NCBI GenBank assembly: GCA_030247575.1
Contig: JAOTRV010000002.1
Coordinates: 62,001-126,000, forward strand
Source: Sulfuritalea sp.
Lineage (GTDB): Bacteria > Pseudomonadota > Gammaproteobacteria > Burkholderiales > Rhodocyclaceae
DNA length: 64,000 nucleotides
Reading direction: 5' to 3'
This document shows positions 16,010-24,631 of the stretch, in pieces. The translations under genes were made by a program, and so were the position numbers. Numbering within the stretch: the first letter of the stretch is position 1; each line of letters starts with the position of its first letter. The notes beneath the pieces were generated by a model. The model was not told where the DNA came from. It worked only from the letters and a program-made list of their open reading frames with translations, and searched no databases.

Positions 16010-17629
16010 CTAATTGCAACCGCCGGCCACAACCGGCTGATTATCACCTGATCCGAGGAGAGCCCTTCTTCTCACCATGGCACCAGCCAATTCCTCCTCA
16101 AGGTTATCCCGTGAATTGGCAAAACCGATCCACGGTGATGCCTCGAAGCTCGGCTTGAGCGTACCCGTCGGATCGAAATAGATCGCAGGAACTTCCAGAT
16201 AACTCGCGACATAAGCTGGCGAGGAATAAGGGTAAACGATCACTGCGTGAGACGCCGAAATTAGTGCGAAGATATTCTCACTTGGCGGAACGAGTTGCAA
16301 CTGTCCATCGCTGACAAGCCCATCAATGAACTCAAAATAGCCTTTGTCGTATACAGGAGTGTAGCCGCGCTTCTGCTTCAACTTGACAACCACTTGACAG
16401 CCGAGCCGCAAAGTGAGTGCGTCGCGTACCTCCAATACCACGGCAACAAATTCACGCAGGTTTTGCGGACGCCAATAATTCTCCATCTCGCCATGGCTTT
16501 CGGCAACCTCGTCACTGAATGGCATGAGATCGAACAGCATGAGCTCGATATGGTCGCTTGGGGGGATTCGGTATTCGGGCCGATACCACATGATCGGCCC
16601 GACCGCCTGCATGGTTCCCGCGGTGCCCAAGGATCCTAGATAGTCACCGAAATCGCTGGTCCACACCCAATGCGTGCCGACGTCGATCCAGCGCAGGTTG
16701 GGAATGTTGGACTGAAAATCATCGACGGCATATACCAGCGGCTTCCAGTTTTGCGCGTACCAGATCATGTGAGTCGAAAAGTTTGTATCACCGCGCATCC
16801 ACAGCGCCTGGATAGTGTAATTGGAACAGGTATGAATGATCGCCTCGATCGCTCCGGCTTCGTCCATTGCCTGGACGGCACGCACGTAGGCGAAATCGCG
16901 CCCCAGCAAAGACAGCATTGGATCCCGAATGACGGAGCGGAAGAAGCTCATGGAAAGCATCAAATGTCTTGCCAGCAGGGCCAGTCTTCGCGGCGCACCA
17001 ATTTTCGCCTCCCGCACTAGGGAGATCAATGGACGACGAACGTAACAAAAATTGGCGTCATTAATGACGCCGTTGCCCGATGCGTTTTCCACCAGGAAGC
17101 GGGTGCCGTTCCGAAGAGGAAGTATCGGCCCCGATCTGCAATAGCCTGTAAAGCGGGTGTCACTACCGTCGAGCAGAATGCTTTCCTGGCCGATGCCAAA
17201 GACAAGCGTCGCCGGCCGGCTGTCACCGCCTGTGCGCGGACCTGCCAGGATCGACATCAGGACAAAAGACCAGTGCGCGAAGAACTCCAGACAACCCTTC
17301 GCAGCCTGGCGCCAGGACAGCGAAACATACCCGGCACCCGTTGTCAGACTGACTGCAGCGCAGTCAACCACCGTCCCGGCTGGGGGAATCGGCGATAACC
17401 CAGCCTTGCGGCGGCGCGCCAGCAGGGTTGCATACGGCCCCAGGGTCAGCTCGACCAGACGCTGCATGAGCCGCGCATGGACCAGCGAGGGCAAATAGGC
17501 GCAGCTCGTGCCAACCTTTGCTTTCAGCCGGGTAGACGCAGCATCGATCTCGCGCTCGTAGGCGACATACGCGTGTCCTGAATGAAAGACGGGAATCGGC
17601 TTGCTGCTCACGTCACTTTCAATCGACAT
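16010..17629 (-). CDS. Surface polysaccharide biosynthesis protein (PFTS-motif-like)
   Basis: A 539-residue protein without signal peptide. The C-terminal region has a GT-B-like pattern: DLMPFSDEVAESHG, VVVKLKQKRGY, then VIVYPYSSPAYVASYLEVPAIYFDP. The last segment resembles the PFTS motif family of polysaccharide biosynthesis proteins (here PYSS). Such proteins are probable glycosyltransferases of unknown specificity. The ATG at 17629 overlaps the upstream gene by 11 bases; the longer frame starting at 17716 would overlap by about 100 bases and is unlikely. It is paired with the next large protein, as in other O-antigen loci. Function is not known. Confidence 0.6.
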   Translation of the reverse strand: MSIESDVSSKPIPVFHSGHAYVAYEREIDAASTRLKAKVGTSCAYLPSLVHARLMQRLVELTLGPYATLLARRRKAGLSPIPPAGTVVDCAAVSLTTGAGYVSLSWRQAAKGCLEFFAHWSFVLMSILAGPRTGGDSRPATLVFGIGQESILLDGSDTRFTGYCRSGPILPLRNGTRFLVENASGNGVINDANFCYVRRPLISLVREAKIGAPRRLALLARHLMLSMSFFRSVIRDPMLSLLGRDFAYVRAVQAMDEAGAIEAIIHTCSNYTIQALWMRGDTNFSTHMIWYAQNWKPLVYAVDDFQSNIPNLRWIDVGTHWVWTSDFGDYLGSLGTAGTMQAVGPIMWYRPEYRIPPSDHIELMLFDLMPFSDEVAESHGEMENYWRPQNLREFVAVVLEVRDALTLRLGCQVVVKLKQKRGYTPVYDKGYFEFIDGLVSDGQLQLVPPSENIFALISASHAVIVYPYSSPAYVASYLEVPAIYFDPTGTLKPSFEASPWIGFANSRDNLEEELAGAMVRRRALLGSGDNQPVVAGGCN

Positions 17630-19520
17630 ATTCGGCACGAATGGCGTCAGCAATCGCAATCGACGGTTCAATATCTCGCAGCTGAAAGAGCTGGCGATAT
17701 ACGCGTTCAATTTCATCCGCCGTCGGTGCTACAGGCCCGCCGGTCGCAAGCAAGACCTGCAGCGCCTGACCGAGGGACCGCACCGTATAGAACCTTGGAA
17801 TCGCGACAACCTCGGCCAGTGCAGACTGATCTGGATGCGGGAAACGGAATTGCCACACCGGTTTTCCGGCAAGAAACGCCTCCTCGCCGACAGTGGACTG
17901 ACTGACCAACACCAGATCAGCCCAAGCCAGATCCTCCTCCAGCGCCCCGGTACTCATTTCGAGTCGTGGCGAGAGATCTCGCCATCCCGGCTGCGATTCC
18001 ATCCGGTCGAAGGGATGCTGTCGCAAGCGCAGCGCGACCTTCGATGGGAAGTCCTTGACCGCCATGACGGCCGCCAGAACCAACTGGATGTCAGCCCGCG
18101 CCGGCAGGCTCGAGGCAACCAGGACTCGCAGCGCACGGGAAGCTGAACCAGCGGCGGCATAGTTCCTTGTCGCCTCGAGCCGAACATGATCGTAACGCGC
18201 TGACCCCGTCGCCAGGACCTGTTCCGGCGCATAGCCGCAGTCGAGGAAAAGCCTGCGCCCCAGGTCGCCCATGGCGCAGACACGCCCCGGATGAGGCACC
18301 GCCTCGCCGTCGCCACCCCCTGCGAATTCCTTCTCCGGATGCATGGCCAGATAGGTCTTGCTGCGGTTGTAGCTTGCATGCTGCATAGCCCAGCAACTTG
18401 TCGCAGTTCCGTTCATGGCGGCATAAACGGCGCGCGATGGCGGGTTGTGTTCCTGGAAGCGAACAGTTACTCGGGGGTGCGTCAAGGCCTGCGCGCGGGA
18501 AGTGGCCAACTCGTAGAGCAGGCACTGGGGAATTCCGCTGCTGATGCCTCCGCGCAGAATTGGCACAGCAAACAACGGGAAGAAATCGAGTCCTCGCCGC
18601 CGAAACACGTTCCGAAACCTATCATCCCGCACTGCTGCCCACAATGCTGGAAAGGCGCTGAAATCGAGCGCGGCAACAAGAATCTCGCGAAAAGTCAGCA
18701 GCGCCTGCAACAACAGTACATCCTTCCGTCCGGCAAGCGGCCCCAGTACTTCCCGCCCCCCCCGCCCGGCTCCACCCGGACGGTTGCGCGGGTCGTACCA
18801 GCACCAGTAGCCGATCTGCATTCCACGCTGGCGCAGGCGCTCAGGCAGTACCCCGAAGTATCGATCGCGGAGGGATTCCGGTATCGCATCGTCGGCATAG
18901 ACGCTCCAGTCCCAATAGCCCTGCAAGGCAACGTCCATCACATCGGCCGGGCGCCGACCATGGCGCAGCAACGCAAGCTTGGCGCCGAGAGCCCATGTGA
19001 CGAACCGCCCACGCCCGAGCAGGCCGCGCACCAGATCGAACACGGCTCTCTTGGGCGCGGCCCGATCTACCGTAACCGTAAAGCAGCTTGTGAGAACAGC
19101 GGCCACCTCGTGCGGCGGGTGCACAAGATGCACGCTTCCTATCCCGCGCCGCACAGCCTCGTGAACGATTGCGAGAATCATCAGAAGATACGCGTACGTC
19201 GGCTCGCCTTCCGAATTGCGGAAGGTAATCGGGTGATACCACCATTGACTGGTCTTGCCTTTGCGATGCAGCACGGAACGCAAGGTCTTCCCGTCGCTCA
19301 ACCGAAACAGGCCCGCATCGGCAATCATGTCTACGTAATATTCCCGCGCCTCCTCGCAAACATCGTCCATCAACCGCGACATCGTGACCACTTCGTGGCT
19401 GCCCCCAGCGCGACAGAATGCATCTTCTTCTGCGGGCGAAAGAAAGCTGAAGACCGTGGTTGCGGCTGATATATCGCTAGGCATCGCCCACAGAACGGTG
19501 CAGGAAGCAGAGCCGATCAT
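17619..19520 (-). CDS. Large surface-carbohydrate biosynthesis protein (LIC13510-like)
   Basis: A 633-residue cytoplasmic protein. It resembles, from memory, the TIGR04326 surface-carbohydrate family first named from Leptospira LIC13510. Visible features are an N-terminal acceptor-type domain (SVHLVHPPHEVAAVL), WCWYDPRN in the middle, and a C-terminal GT-B-like domain with QHASYNRSKTYL, LATGSARYDHV, RLRQHPFDRM and LVSQSTVGEEAFLAGKPVWQ. That last motif is typical of transferases using nucleotide-activated sugars. It contains an 8-base G run on the coding strand. A shorter start at 19484 is possible. It lies between the cyclase-family gene and the PFTS-like gene. Confidence 0.55.
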   Translation of the reverse strand: MIGSASCTVLWAMPSDISAATTVFSFLSPAEEDAFCRAGGSHEVVTMSRLMDDVCEEAREYYVDMIADAGLFRLSDGKTLRSVLHRKGKTSQWWYHPITFRNSEGEPTYAYLLMILAIVHEAVRRGIGSVHLVHPPHEVAAVLTSCFTVTVDRAAPKRAVFDLVRGLLGRGRFVTWALGAKLALLRHGRRPADVMDVALQGYWDWSVYADDAIPESLRDRYFGVLPERLRQRGMQIGYWCWYDPRNRPGGAGRGGREVLGPLAGRKDVLLLQALLTFREILVAALDFSAFPALWAAVRDDRFRNVFRRRGLDFFPLFAVPILRGGISSGIPQCLLYELATSRAQALTHPRVTVRFQEHNPPSRAVYAAMNGTATSCWAMQHASYNRSKTYLAMHPEKEFAGGGDGEAVPHPGRVCAMGDLGRRLFLDCGYAPEQVLATGSARYDHVRLEATRNYAAAGSASRALRVLVASSLPARADIQLVLAAVMAVKDFPSKVALRLRQHPFDRMESQPGWRDLSPRLEMSTGALEEDLAWADLVLVSQSTVGEEAFLAGKPVWQFRFPHPDQSALAEVVAIPRFYTVRSLGQALQVLLATGGPVAPTADEIERVYRQLFQLRDIEPSIAIADAIRAEYVD

Positions 19521-19535
19521 ATCGGTCGTGACGAT

Positions 19536-20234
19536 CTACTTCGCATACGCGATGACGCTACACGGCGCGCCATCGCCATCGGCTATCCGCAGCGGCAACG
19601 CAATTACCGATTCGAGTGAAGCACCGGGAGAAATCGCACCGAGCGCAAGGTCCTCGAAGATTCTCACATCGCGCCCAAGAAATGCGCGGTGTGCAAGGCG
19701 CCCTTCATCGCGGTGACGAAGGCTTGAAATCGAGAGCGTATCGAGCCCGATGGCTGCAAGAAGCGGAAAGCGGTCCAGCAACCATGGTGCGAGGTCAGCG
19801 CTGAATCCCGGGCTTTCACGCCAATAGGCCTCCTCGGTTCTAAAACGCTCCATTCCGGTCCGCAGCAGCAGCAGATCCGTGTTTGCTGCGGGCTCGGCAC
19901 ACAGTGGCTTGACATGCGCCACGCTGACCAATTCGCCGGCATCCGCCCTGAGATCGAGCAGCAGCGGATGGCGGAACATCCACCTTTCGGGCGGATAATC
20001 CGTGACGTCTCTCCCGTCAATGAAAAAATGCCGCGGGGCATCGACGTGACTTCCAAGATGATTGGAAAGCGCCAGATGGACGGCGTTGCAGGAATCCCCG
20101 TGCGCCATGCTTTTCTCAACACCGATGCTCAAGCCGGCGCCGCCTCCGTAGGCCGGAGTGTTTGCGGCCAATACGTGGGAAAGCCAAATCCACCGCCCCG
20201 TACCGGCCGGCAAATCAGGGAGGTTCATGAGCAT
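19536..20234 (-). CDS. Cyclase-family metal-dependent hydrolase (kynurenine formamidase-like fold)
   Basis: A 232-residue protein of the cyclase family (Pfam cyclase, KynB-like fold). The metal-binding signature is SNHLGSHVDAPRHFF, the expected His-x3-Asp-x-Pro-type motif near residues 60-70. Members hydrolyse cyclic amides, lactones or formamides. Start codons at 20234 and 20228 are both possible; either overlaps the upstream dehydrogenase by about 14-20 bases. It ends the nine-gene coupled run that contains the dehydroquinate-synthase-like enzyme, so it may open or close a ring in an unusual sugar. Substrate is unknown. Confidence 0.75.
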   Translation of the reverse strand: MLMNLPDLPAGTGRWIWLSHVLAANTPAYGGGAGLSIGVEKSMAHGDSCNAVHLALSNHLGSHVDAPRHFFIDGRDVTDYPPERWMFRHPLLLDLRADAGELVSVAHVKPLCAEPAANTDLLLLRTGMERFRTEEAYWRESPGFSADLAPWLLDRFPLLAAIGLDTLSISSLRHRDEGRLAHRAFLGRDVRIFEDLALGAISPGASLESVIALPLRIADGDGAPCSVIAYAK

Positions 20235-21147
20235 CGAGGCCGTCGATCGCCGCGCGACCCATTGCAAGAATGGCTTCCACGGCACTGCCGCCGATATGCG
20301 GCGTTGCCAAAAAATTGGGCAGCGTCAACAAACCCTGATCCTGTGGCGGCTCCTGCGCAAAAACATCGAATGCCGCTGCAGCCAGGCGCTTGTCCTCCAA
20401 TGCACTTTTCAACGCTGCCTCATCGACCATGCCGCCACGGGCGGCATTGATCAGGATAGCAGTGGGACGCATCAAGGCAAGGCGCTCCGCCGTCAGCAGA
20501 TTGCGCGTACTGCCATCGAGAGGAACGTGCAGGGTCACCACATCGGATCTCCGCAAAAGTTCTTCCAGGGTTACTGCCTCGACCCCGCATTCCCGATAAA
20601 AATCCGCGTAATTCCTGATGTCGTGCGCCAGAATCGGGCACTCGAAGGCTTGCAGGAGGCGGACCAGATCCTTGCCGATATGGCCGCATCCGATCACGCC
20701 GATCGTCTTCCCGGATAATTGATTCCCGACATGCTGCCGCCATGTTCCGGTGCGCACTTCCAAATTGGCCATCGGCACATGACGCAGCAACGCGATGCTG
20801 AATGCAATGACCAGTTCGGACACCGACCGGCGATTGACTCCTCCGGTCCAGCCCAGCTGCTTGCCGTGTCGACGCATCGCGTCCAGATCGATCATGTCGA
20901 TGCCGACGCCATACTTGGCGATCACCTTCAGCTCGGGCAGTTGAGCAAGGACGATTTCATCGATCCGCTCCAGGGCCGTAATCGCCTTGTCATGCCCGCG
21001 AAGAAAGTCGATCAATTGCCGGCCGTCGAGTTGAAGTCCGGCATCGTTGAAGGTCACCTGTGCATAGCGCTCCATCAACTCCTTGCGTAACACCGGGTTG
21101 CGCGAAAACGAACGCGACGTTACCGCGACACGATCGGCGCGATTCAT
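20215..21147 (-). CDS. D-isomer-specific 2-hydroxyacid dehydrogenase (SerA-like)
   Basis: A 310-residue NAD-dependent dehydrogenase that interconverts 2-hydroxy and 2-keto acids. The cofactor motif GVIGCGHIGKDLV is in the middle, and the catalytic triad is intact: Arg in NAARGGMVDEAAL, Glu in DVFAQEPP and His in TPHIGG. KYGVGIDMIDLDAM and GVNRRSVSELVIAFSIALLR are family signatures. The ATG at 21147 overlaps the preceding stop by 4 bases. In a surface-sugar operon it may act on a sugar-acid or an activated 2-hydroxyacid substituent; the substrate is not known. General serine synthesis is less likely given the context. Confidence 0.82.
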   Translation of the reverse strand: MNRADRVAVTSRSFSRNPVLRKELMERYAQVTFNDAGLQLDGRQLIDFLRGHDKAITALERIDEIVLAQLPELKVIAKYGVGIDMIDLDAMRRHGKQLGWTGGVNRRSVSELVIAFSIALLRHVPMANLEVRTGTWRQHVGNQLSGKTIGVIGCGHIGKDLVRLLQAFECPILAHDIRNYADFYRECGVEAVTLEELLRRSDVVTLHVPLDGSTRNLLTAERLALMRPTAILINAARGGMVDEAALKSALEDKRLAAAAFDVFAQEPPQDQGLLTLPNFLATPHIGGSAVEAILAMGRAAIDGLDAHEPP

Positions 21148-22214
21148 ACACGCAGTCCGGCCAGCGCCGCTTCGCACTGTTGGCGGAAAGCGGCATCGTT
21201 GGCAATCTCAACCCGGGTGATGGCGGCATGGTCGCCGACCGGCAATATCACCACGAGCCGGTCGGTAGTGTTCTTCTTGTCCTTGGCGAGCGCCGCCAGC
21301 AGGCTGTCGACTGCAACCGGCGTAAGAGCGAATGCCCCGCAGTTCTCTATCAGCATCGGGCGCATGCGACGATAATTGGCTTCGGACAAGGTGCCGCGCA
21401 AGGTCGATACACGATTGGCTATCTCCATACCCATGGTCACCGCGACGCCGTGCGGAACGGCAAAATCAGTTGCGGATTCGATCGCATGTCCGAAGCTGTG
21501 GCCATAATTGAATACGTTTCGTATGCCGCGATCGAACTCGTCGGCTTCAATGAAGCGCTGCTTGATACGCAGCGCGCCATGTATATAGGTTCGCAGCAAT
21601 TCTCGATCGGTCGCCATTCGGCCGAAATCGGAGGCGAGCCGGTCGTAAGAGTTTGCCGAGTCGATGGCATGGACCTTGATGATCTCGCCAATGCCCGATC
21701 GCACATCCTTTTCTTCCAGCGTATCGAGGAATCCGGTGCACAAATGGACTTCGCAAGGAGGATGGAAAGTCCCTAGAATATTCTTGGTACTGCCGAGATT
21801 AACCGAACTCTTTGAGCCGATACAGGAATCGGCCTGGGCCAAGAGCGTGGTCGGGATGAAGCGCCAGTTGACTCCGCGCAGCAGAGTGCTGGCAATGAAG
21901 CAGGTAATGTCCTGGATTACTCCACCACCGATCGCGACCAGCGTGTGATGACGACGAATCCTGTTATCCACCAGGAGGCGTATGACATCGACGATGCGTT
22001 CGATAGACTTGTTTTCCTCGGTCGCCTCGATTTGCAGGGTTTGCGGATTGGCCAGTATGTCACGCAGTGGTTCAGCGTAAAGACGGGCAATATTTGCGTC
22101 TACCAGTACATGGCATTCAGCGGTCGCTACCCGACCGAGAGCTCCGAGCAGCCCCTCGTCGAAAATGACCCGATACGGCCCCGTGTGCGACTGAACAAGC
22201 AAATCGTCAGACAC
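21144..22214 (-). CDS. 3-dehydroquinate synthase-family cyclase, not AroB-like in its active site
   Basis: A 356-residue NAD- and metal-dependent enzyme of the sugar-phosphate-cyclase superfamily (AroB, 2-deoxy-scyllo-inosose synthase, 2-epi-5-epi-valiolone synthase). The cofactor motif is GGGVIQD (96-102). Metal ligands are present: Glu177 (GEIIK), His239 (NYGHSFGHAIE) and His255. Differences from AroB stand out: GSKSSVN where AroB has GGKTxVN (133-139), and HGVAV where AroB has HGEAV (255-259). I chose the GTG start at 22214, preceded by GGAGGA, overlapping the SDR stop by 8 bases. Its position between an SDR and a 2-hydroxyacid dehydrogenase argues against shikimate synthesis. Confidence 0.85.
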   Translation of the reverse strand: MSDDLLVQSHTGPYRVIFDEGLLGALGRVATAECHVLVDANIARLYAEPLRDILANPQTLQIEATEENKSIERIVDVIRLLVDNRIRRHHTLVAIGGGVIQDITCFIASTLLRGVNWRFIPTTLLAQADSCIGSKSSVNLGSTKNILGTFHPPCEVHLCTGFLDTLEEKDVRSGIGEIIKVHAIDSANSYDRLASDFGRMATDRELLRTYIHGALRIKQRFIEADEFDRGIRNVFNYGHSFGHAIESATDFAVPHGVAVTMGMEIANRVSTLRGTLSEANYRRMRPMLIENCGAFALTPVAVDSLLAALAKDKKNTTDRLVVILPVGDHAAITRVEIANDAAFRQQCEAALAGLRV

Positions 22215-22941
22215 GGGAGAATCCTCCGTCGATCGCGATGTTCTGTCCGGTGAGATAAGTATTGTCCGGGCTGACGAGCCAGACGACAAACCGCGCAATC
22301 TCCTCAACGCTGGCCAGTCGCCCAATTGGAACCGCCTCGATTATCTTCGCAATTCCCGCATCACCCAGCACCTTGCGGGTCAATTCGGTATCGGTGAAAC
22401 CTGGAGCTACACAGTTCGCCAGGATACCATCCGCAGCATGCTCGGTAGCAAGCGCCAGCATCATGCCGTCAAGCGCAAACTTGCTGGCCGAATAGGAGGC
22501 CCGCTGCGCCTTGCTGATTTTCCCCCAAACTGAGCTAACACTAACGATGCGACCCCAGGCTCTGCCACGCATTCCCGGAATGGCCGCCTGACAGAAGACG
22601 AAGGGGGCCGTGACATTCACCTGCTGGATGCGCAGAAAGTCTTCCAGAGCGATCTCGGCGAACGGCGCAATCTTGTTGATGCCGGCATTGTTTACCAGTA
22701 TGTCGGGGGCAATTCGGCGCACTACATCGGCACAGGCGCGAATACCGGCAAGACTCTCGAAGTCCGCCCGTACATACTCCTGCAAGGGTCCGCCATCATC
22801 AGATGCGCCGGTGCCGGTGCCGACAACACACGCCCCGGCTTCATGCAGGGCGACGGCGATGGCACGACCAATGCCGCGTGTGGCACCGGTGACAAAGGCG
22901 GTCTTTCCTTCGAGATTCGTCGACACGCGTCGCTCAGTCAT
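22207..22941 (-). CDS. Classical SDR oxidoreductase (FabG-like)
   Basis: A 244-residue classical short-chain dehydrogenase. TGATRGIGRAI (18-28) binds NAD(P), NNAGI follows, and the catalytic Ser (VSVSSVWG), Tyr and Lys (YSASK) are intact. The C-terminus DNTYLTGQNIAIDGGFSRV is typical of FabG-like enzymes. Homologues occur in many polysaccharide loci as sugar oxidoreductases. It overlaps the SIS-domain gene by 8 bases upstream and the cyclase gene by 8 bases downstream, so it belongs to this coupled pathway. Substrate is not predictable. Confidence 0.85.
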   Translation of the reverse strand: MTERRVSTNLEGKTAFVTGATRGIGRAIAVALHEAGACVVGTGTGASDDGGPLQEYVRADFESLAGIRACADVVRRIAPDILVNNAGINKIAPFAEIALEDFLRIQQVNVTAPFVFCQAAIPGMRGRAWGRIVSVSSVWGKISKAQRASYSASKFALDGMMLALATEHAADGILANCVAPGFTDTELTRKVLGDAGIAKIIEAVPIGRLASVEEIARFVVWLVSPDNTYLTGQNIAIDGGFSRV

Positions 22942-23551
22942 TCGAACCGGAGCGCTGCTTGACCATGCGTATCAAATAGGCGCCGATCAAGTGATCCAGC
23001 ACCATGTGCGCATCCTCAGCAGGGCCGTACTCCTTGGCCGCGGTCGCAACGTGTATGCCTTGCTCGGCCATCTGCTTCATCCGGCCGCCATCAAAAGCGG
23101 TGATCGCGACAGTGCGAATGTCCACCCTTGCGGCATGCTCCATCGCCCTGATCAGATTCGGCGAGTTGCCTGATGCCGAGATCGCCACCAGCACATCACC
23201 GGGCTTGCCCAATACGCGCAACTGCCGGACAAAAATCTCGTCATAACCATTATCGTTTGCCAGGGCAGTGACGACTGCCTGATTGTCAGTCAGACTGATG
23301 GCACGAAAAGGCTTGTTGTAGCTGTCAGTCCCATAACCGAGATCGTTTGCAAAATGGCTGGCGGTCGCCGCGCTTCCGCCATTGCCGATGAAAAAGACGA
23401 TCGCCCCCCTCTCCCGTGCATCGAGCAAGGTGTCGATGAAGCGTTTTATTTCGCCAACGTCTATCCCGCCCAGGACACTGGACAGGTAGTCGATATAGCG
23501 TGTTGCGAACACTGCGGCGTCGGTATCAAAAAATCGGTCGATGTTGTTCAT
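22934..23551 (-). CDS. SIS-domain phosphosugar isomerase (GmhA-like)
   Basis: A 205-residue SIS-domain protein. FFIGNGGSAATASHFANDL is the phosphate-binding signature of phosphoheptose isomerases, followed by ISASGNSPNLIRAM and the C-terminal LDHLIGAYLIR. GmhA makes D-glycero-D-manno-heptose 7-phosphate from sedoheptulose 7-phosphate. Here it is a paralogue, distinct from the GmhA-like gene at about 46 kb. It may supply a C7 phosphate for the adjacent cyclase, but this is speculation. Its start overlaps the upstream stop by 4 bases. Confidence 0.82.
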   Translation of the reverse strand: MNNIDRFFDTDAAVFATRYIDYLSSVLGGIDVGEIKRFIDTLLDARERGAIVFFIGNGGSAATASHFANDLGYGTDSYNKPFRAISLTDNQAVVTALANDNGYDEIFVRQLRVLGKPGDVLVAISASGNSPNLIRAMEHAARVDIRTVAITAFDGGRMKQMAEQGIHVATAAKEYGPAEDAHMVLDHLIGAYLIRMVKQRSGSND

Positions 23552-24597
23552 GGCACGACGGAAGCTGGATCGGGAATTTTAAACTTCTCGCGCCAGACTG
23601 GATCGGCGTGATAGATTTGGTAAACGAGTTTCATGGTTCTGAATGCGTCATCCGAAGAACCGCTCTCGATCGGCGCATCTTCAAGAATGGATTTCGCAAA
23701 CCAGCGCAGTTCTTCATCCCAAGAGGGGTCACGATTGTAGCGCGTCGTCTGTTCCTTGGGGTCCCCCATATCACTGTCGGGATCGGCCAGCACCACGCTC
23801 AATGTCTCGGCGCCATAGCTCTTGGATCCGGAGAGAATGCCACCCAGCACGATACTGCCGCGCTGGAGATTGATGTCCAGATGAAAGCGATGACGCCATT
23901 GAGTCGCCGACGAATTGAGCATGCCGACAACGCCGTCCGCTGTCTGCATCAGCGCATAGGCATTGTCTTCGACATCGTAGCCCCAGTGGCTATTGGAGAT
24001 GAAGCTATGCACCTGGGTAAACTCGCCGGCAAACAGGCGCATCAAGTCGACCATGTGAATGCCCTGATCGAGTAGCACGCCGCCGCCGGCCATTTCGCGC
24101 TTGGTTCGCCAGTCAGGCTGGTTGAAAGTAATCAGCTTCGACTTTCCGTACACGCCCCGCATGTTGATGATGCGGCCCAACTGTCCTGAGCGGATCAATT
24201 GCAGCGCCTCCTGAACCGATTCATGGTGGCGGTGATTGAAACCGTACATCAGCTTGAGCCCCGGATGTTGCCTCTCACAGCGGATAACCCGTGCGATGTC
24301 CTCAAGGTCGCGCCCCGGGGGCTTCTCGCAGAACACATGGAGCCCGGACTCCAGCCCGGCGATCGTGGCATCAGCAGCAACGTCGTTGCTCAGGCAGACG
24401 ATCAGGACATCGAGATTTTCTTCGAGCAATCGCGAATAATTACGGACGTAGCGCATGCCGTCCGGAAACACTCCTTCGTCGGCGAAGGTCTGATCGCAGA
24501 CCGCGACAACCTTCATATCGGGATGGCTCTCAATGCATGCCTTGCGGCGCTTGCCCACCACACCGTAGCCTGCAATCCCTACTTTCAGCATCGTCAT
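23548..24597 (-). CDS. Gfo/Idh/MocA-family oxidoreductase
   Basis: A 349-residue NAD(P)-dependent oxidoreductase. The N-terminal Rossmann motif is VGIAGYGVVGKRR. The catalytic-domain lysine motif is CEKPPG, and GGGVLLDQGIHMVDLMR is the substrate-side signature. Relatives act at hydroxyl or keto groups of inositols and nucleotide sugars. The ATG at 24597 was chosen over 24591 because GAAGG lies about nine bases before it; the far longer frame start is not plausible. It is coupled to the SIS gene (ATGA). It is one of five such enzymes in the window. Confidence 0.85.
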   Translation of the reverse strand: MTMLKVGIAGYGVVGKRRKACIESHPDMKVVAVCDQTFADEGVFPDGMRYVRNYSRLLEENLDVLIVCLSNDVAADATIAGLESGLHVFCEKPPGRDLEDIARVIRCERQHPGLKLMYGFNHRHHESVQEALQLIRSGQLGRIINMRGVYGKSKLITFNQPDWRTKREMAGGGVLLDQGIHMVDLMRLFAGEFTQVHSFISNSHWGYDVEDNAYALMQTADGVVGMLNSSATQWRHRFHLDINLQRGSIVLGGILSGSKSYGAETLSVVLADPDSDMGDPKEQTTRYNRDPSWDEELRWFAKSILEDAPIESGSSDDAFRTMKLVYQIYHADPVWREKFKIPDPASVVP

Positions 24598-24631
24598 CTG
24601 TCGTTGCCTTCGTAAAGCCGGCAGCCGGCTC

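Noticed and set aside
21144-22214. Housekeeping 3-dehydroquinate synthase (AroB)
   Set aside because: Key motifs differ from AroB (GSKSSVN, HGVAV) and no other shikimate genes are present.
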